From positions 1 to 14,630 of the forward strand of contig QHVD01000143.1 in NCBI GenBank assembly GCA_003222235.1: a stretch of 14,630 nucleotides of DNA. Reading direction: 5' to 3'. Within the stretch, counting starts at the first letter, position 1; each line of letters begins with the position of its first letter. The translations under genes were made by a program, and so were the position numbers. Origin of the DNA: Gemmatimonadota bacterium. GTDB lineage: Bacteria > Gemmatimonadota > Gemmatimonadetes > Gemmatimonadales > GWC2-71-9. Below are positions 13,082-14,630 of the stretch, in pieces. The notes under the pieces were generated by a model. The model made no database searches, was not told the origin of the DNA, and worked only from the letters and a program-made list of their open reading frames with translations.

Positions 13082-14188
13082 GTGAAATCCGTTGACTTGG
13101 TGGTGATTGGCGGGGGCGCGGTCGGCGCCGCCTGCGCCCGGGCGGCGGCGCTGCGCGGTCTCGAGGTAGCGATCTTCGAGCCCGGCCCCGACCCGGCGGC
13201 CGCCTCCCCGGCGTCGGCCGGCATGCTCGCACCGCAGATCGAGGCCGGCGACGACGTCCTGCTCGCCCTCTCGGTGCGAGCGCGCGATATGTACGAGCCG
13301 CTCGCCCTCCGACTGCAGGAGAGCACGGGCATCACCATCGGCTTCTGGCGCCCGGGGATCGCTTCCCTTGCCTTCGACGAGGTAGAGGCTCAGCGGCTGA
13401 AAGACGCGGCGGCCCAACAGCGGCAGGCGGGGCTCCGGTGCGACTGGCTGGAGGCGGACGAAGTCCACGAGCGCTGGCCGGGAGCCGCGCCCGACTGCGC
13501 CGGCGCCCTGTTCGCGCCTGAAGACGGCGCGCTCGACCCCCAGGCTCTCACCCGCGCCTGTCTCGCGGACGCCCGCCGCCTGGGCTCAACGCTCCGGGCC
13601 GAGGCCGTCACGGCAGTCGAGACTGCAGACGGTTTCGTGACGGGCGTCGTAAGCGCGAGCGGCAAGACAGCCTCCGAACACGTGGTGCTCGCCGCCGGCG
13701 TCTGGTCGCCGCGCGTCTCGGGACTGCCGCGCCCGCTCCTGGTGGAGCCCGTGCGTGGCCAAATGGCCGCGACCACCTGGCCGGCCACCACGCCCCGCGC
13801 CATCCTGTATCATGACCACGGCTACGTGCTCGCGCGCGCCGCCGACGCGGTGCTGGGGAGCACGATGGAACGGGCGGGATTCGACTGCCGCGTCACGAAC
13901 GATGGACTCGCGCAGATCTTCCGAGGAGCGGTGCGGCTGCTCCCCGCGCTGGCGAGCCAGGGGGTCGCGGTGCAGCGGATGTGGGCCGGCCTCCGGCCCG
14001 TGACCCCCGACGGCCGCCCAATCATCGGGCCGGACCCGGAGATCGCCCGGCTGTGGTACGCCGCCGGCCACGGTCGCAATGGCATTCTCCTCACGGCGCT
14101 GACGGGCGAAGTGATCGCCGACCTGATCACGCGCGGCGAGACGGATGTGGGTATTGAACCACTTAGGGCAGACCGTTTCCAGCCGTAA
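13082..14188 (+). CDS. thiO: Glycine oxidase ThiO-like FAD-dependent amino-acid oxidase
   Basis: A 368-residue flavoprotein of the DAO family. The N-terminal FAD-binding loop is VVIGGGAVGAACARAA (7-22). SAGMLAPQIEAGDD (45-58) is typical of ThiO, which oxidises glycine to the imine used for the thiazole of thiamine. R305 (in WAGLRPVTPDGRPIIGP) and R332 (in AAGHGRNGILL) have the same 27-residue spacing as the substrate-binding R302 and R329 of the B. subtilis enzyme. The start is GTG (13082), giving MKSVDLVVIGG; no good Shine-Dalgarno sequence is visible. No other thiamine gene is in the window, so a different amino acid substrate remains possible. Its TAA stop lies in the first heptamer of the downstream repeat. 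Confidence 0.85.
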   Translation: MKSVDLVVIGGGAVGAACARAAALRGLEVAIFEPGPDPAAASPASAGMLAPQIEAGDDVLLALSVRARDMYEPLALRLQESTGITIGFWRPGIASLAFDEVEAQRLKDAAAQQRQAGLRCDWLEADEVHERWPGAAPDCAGALFAPEDGALDPQALTRACLADARRLGSTLRAEAVTAVETADGFVTGVVSASGKTASEHVVLAAGVWSPRVSGLPRPLLVEPVRGQMAATTWPATTPRAILYHDHGYVLARAADAVLGSTMERAGFDCRVTNDGLAQIFRGAVRLLPALASQGVAVQRMWAGLRPVTPDGRPIIGPDPEIARLWYAAGHGRNGILLTALTGEVIADLITRGETDVGIEPLRADRFQP

Positions 14189-14266
14189 GCCCTAAGCAGC
14201 CGCAAGCCGTAAGCCGTAAGTCTCAAGAGCGGTTATCTTGCGGCTTACGGCTTACGGCTTGCGGCT
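14182..14266. repeat. Heptamer-unit inverted repeat 2
   Basis: The left side is built of 7-bp units (GCCGTAA, GCCCTAA, then GCCGCAA, GCCGTAA, GCCGTAA). Positions 14198-14220 are the exact reverse complement of 14244-14266 (23 bp), with a 23-nt spacer that can pair further (CAAGA at 14224-14228 with TCTTG at 14236-14240). It starts at the thiO stop codon, which it supplies, and ends one base before the GTG of the next gene, so it fills the entire gap between two same-strand genes. Confidence 0.92.
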
Positions 14267-14630
14267 GTGTACAAATCTTGCGCCTTCTGCAATGGAAAAC
14301 TGGACGGCGACGGCGGGCCTTCGGGGCTCGGCGTCGGGCGGCGGCTGGCGTTCGACGAGTGGAAAGGCCGGCTGTGGGTGATCTGCCCCAAGTGCGCGCG
14401 CTGGAACCTCGCGCCGCTCGACGACCGGCTCGAGCAGATCGAGGCGCTGGCGCGCGCGGCGCGGCAGGGCCGTGTCGCCGCAGCGACCGAGCAGGTGGCG
14501 CTCGTGCGGTGGCGCGGCTACGACTTCGTGCGCGTCGGCAAGCCGCCGCGCGTCGAGCTCGCGACGTGGCGCTACGGCGAGCGTCTTCGGGCACGCCGGC
14601 GCGAGCAGCTCAGATTCGTGGTGCCGCTGA
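14267..14630 (+). CDS. Four-cysteine zinc-ribbon-like protein, N-terminal part
   Basis: The first 121 codons of a gene cut by the right edge. Two cysteine pairs, C5/C8 (SCAFCNG) and C40/C43 (VICPKCARWNL), flank a GRRLAFDEWKGRLW segment and would make a zinc ribbon. The following region is helical and charged, then WRYGERLRARRR (100-111) is strongly basic. I recall similar conserved proteins of unknown function in Gemmatimonadota-type genomes, but I recognise no named domain. The GTG start directly abuts the inverted repeat and has no Shine-Dalgarno sequence, so any ribosome loading would occur beside or within the hairpin. Upstream in-frame codons offer no better start. Confidence 0.7.
   Translation, partial: MYKSCAFCNGKLDGDGGPSGLGVGRRLAFDEWKGRLWVICPKCARWNLAPLDDRLEQIEALARAARQGRVAAATEQVALVRWRGYDFVRVGKPPRVELATWRYGERLRARRREQLRFVVPL

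Noticed and set aside
14182..14266. Insertion-sequence end or miniature transposon
   Set aside because: No target-site duplication is visible around it, no transposase is present, and the arms are internally tandem, unlike terminal inverted repeats; kept as a repeat only.

Overview
The window is very GC-rich (about 70% by eye), densely packed and coding on both strands. The gene content (a TonB-dependent receptor with a carboxypeptidase-like N-terminal domain, several lipoproteins, a hybrid histidine kinase, DUF3108, an SCP2-like protein, a PspA-like protein) points to a didermic heterotroph. The overall style resembles Gemmatimonadota soil or sediment genomes, but this is an impression: no ribosomal or marker gene is present. 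I recognise 18 coding genes, two of them cut by the window ends, and no RNA genes, insertion sequences or CRISPR arrays. No stretch above 300 bases lacks a gene.

Left part (1-1447, minus strand): the 5' end of a POT-family peptide transporter, preceded on its strand by a three-gene unit of an FmdB-type zinc ribbon, a short PspA-like coiled-coil protein and a RemA/DUF370-like protein. A 7-bp-unit inverted repeat fills the gap before the transporter and supplies its start codon.

Central-left part (1485-6367, plus strand): a six-gene run, mostly joined by 4-base stop/start overlaps: lipoprotein, TonB-dependent receptor (TTG start), small exported protein, second lipoprotein, class-I glutamine amidotransferase-like hydrolase (peptidase C26) and SCP2-like protein. 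This looks like one transcription unit for outer-membrane uptake and later processing of an unknown ligand. It ends in a perfect 28-bp palindrome that contains the last stop codon and separates it from a convergent gene of unknown function (6394-7101, minus).

Central-right part (7100-12727, plus strand): a GAF/PAS hybrid histidine kinase whose start codon overlaps that of the divergent unknown gene, a GT4 glycosyltransferase, a GT2 glycosyltransferase fused in frame to a DUF3108 domain, and a deoxyhypusine-synthase-like protein. A cytosine-rich tract able to form a G-quadruplex on the opposite strand lies between kinase and GT4.

Right part (12792-14630): a 72-residue membrane protein (minus) with a SigW-like promoter candidate, a ThiO-type glycine oxidase (plus), a second 7-bp-unit inverted repeat that starts at the thiO stop codon and ends directly before the next start codon, and the 5' part of a four-cysteine zinc-ribbon-like protein running off the window.

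The most unusual signal is the pair of heptamer-built inverted repeats. They do not resemble each other in sequence but share architecture and placement. The fused GT2-DUF3108 frame and the FmdB-PspA-RemA-like cluster come next.
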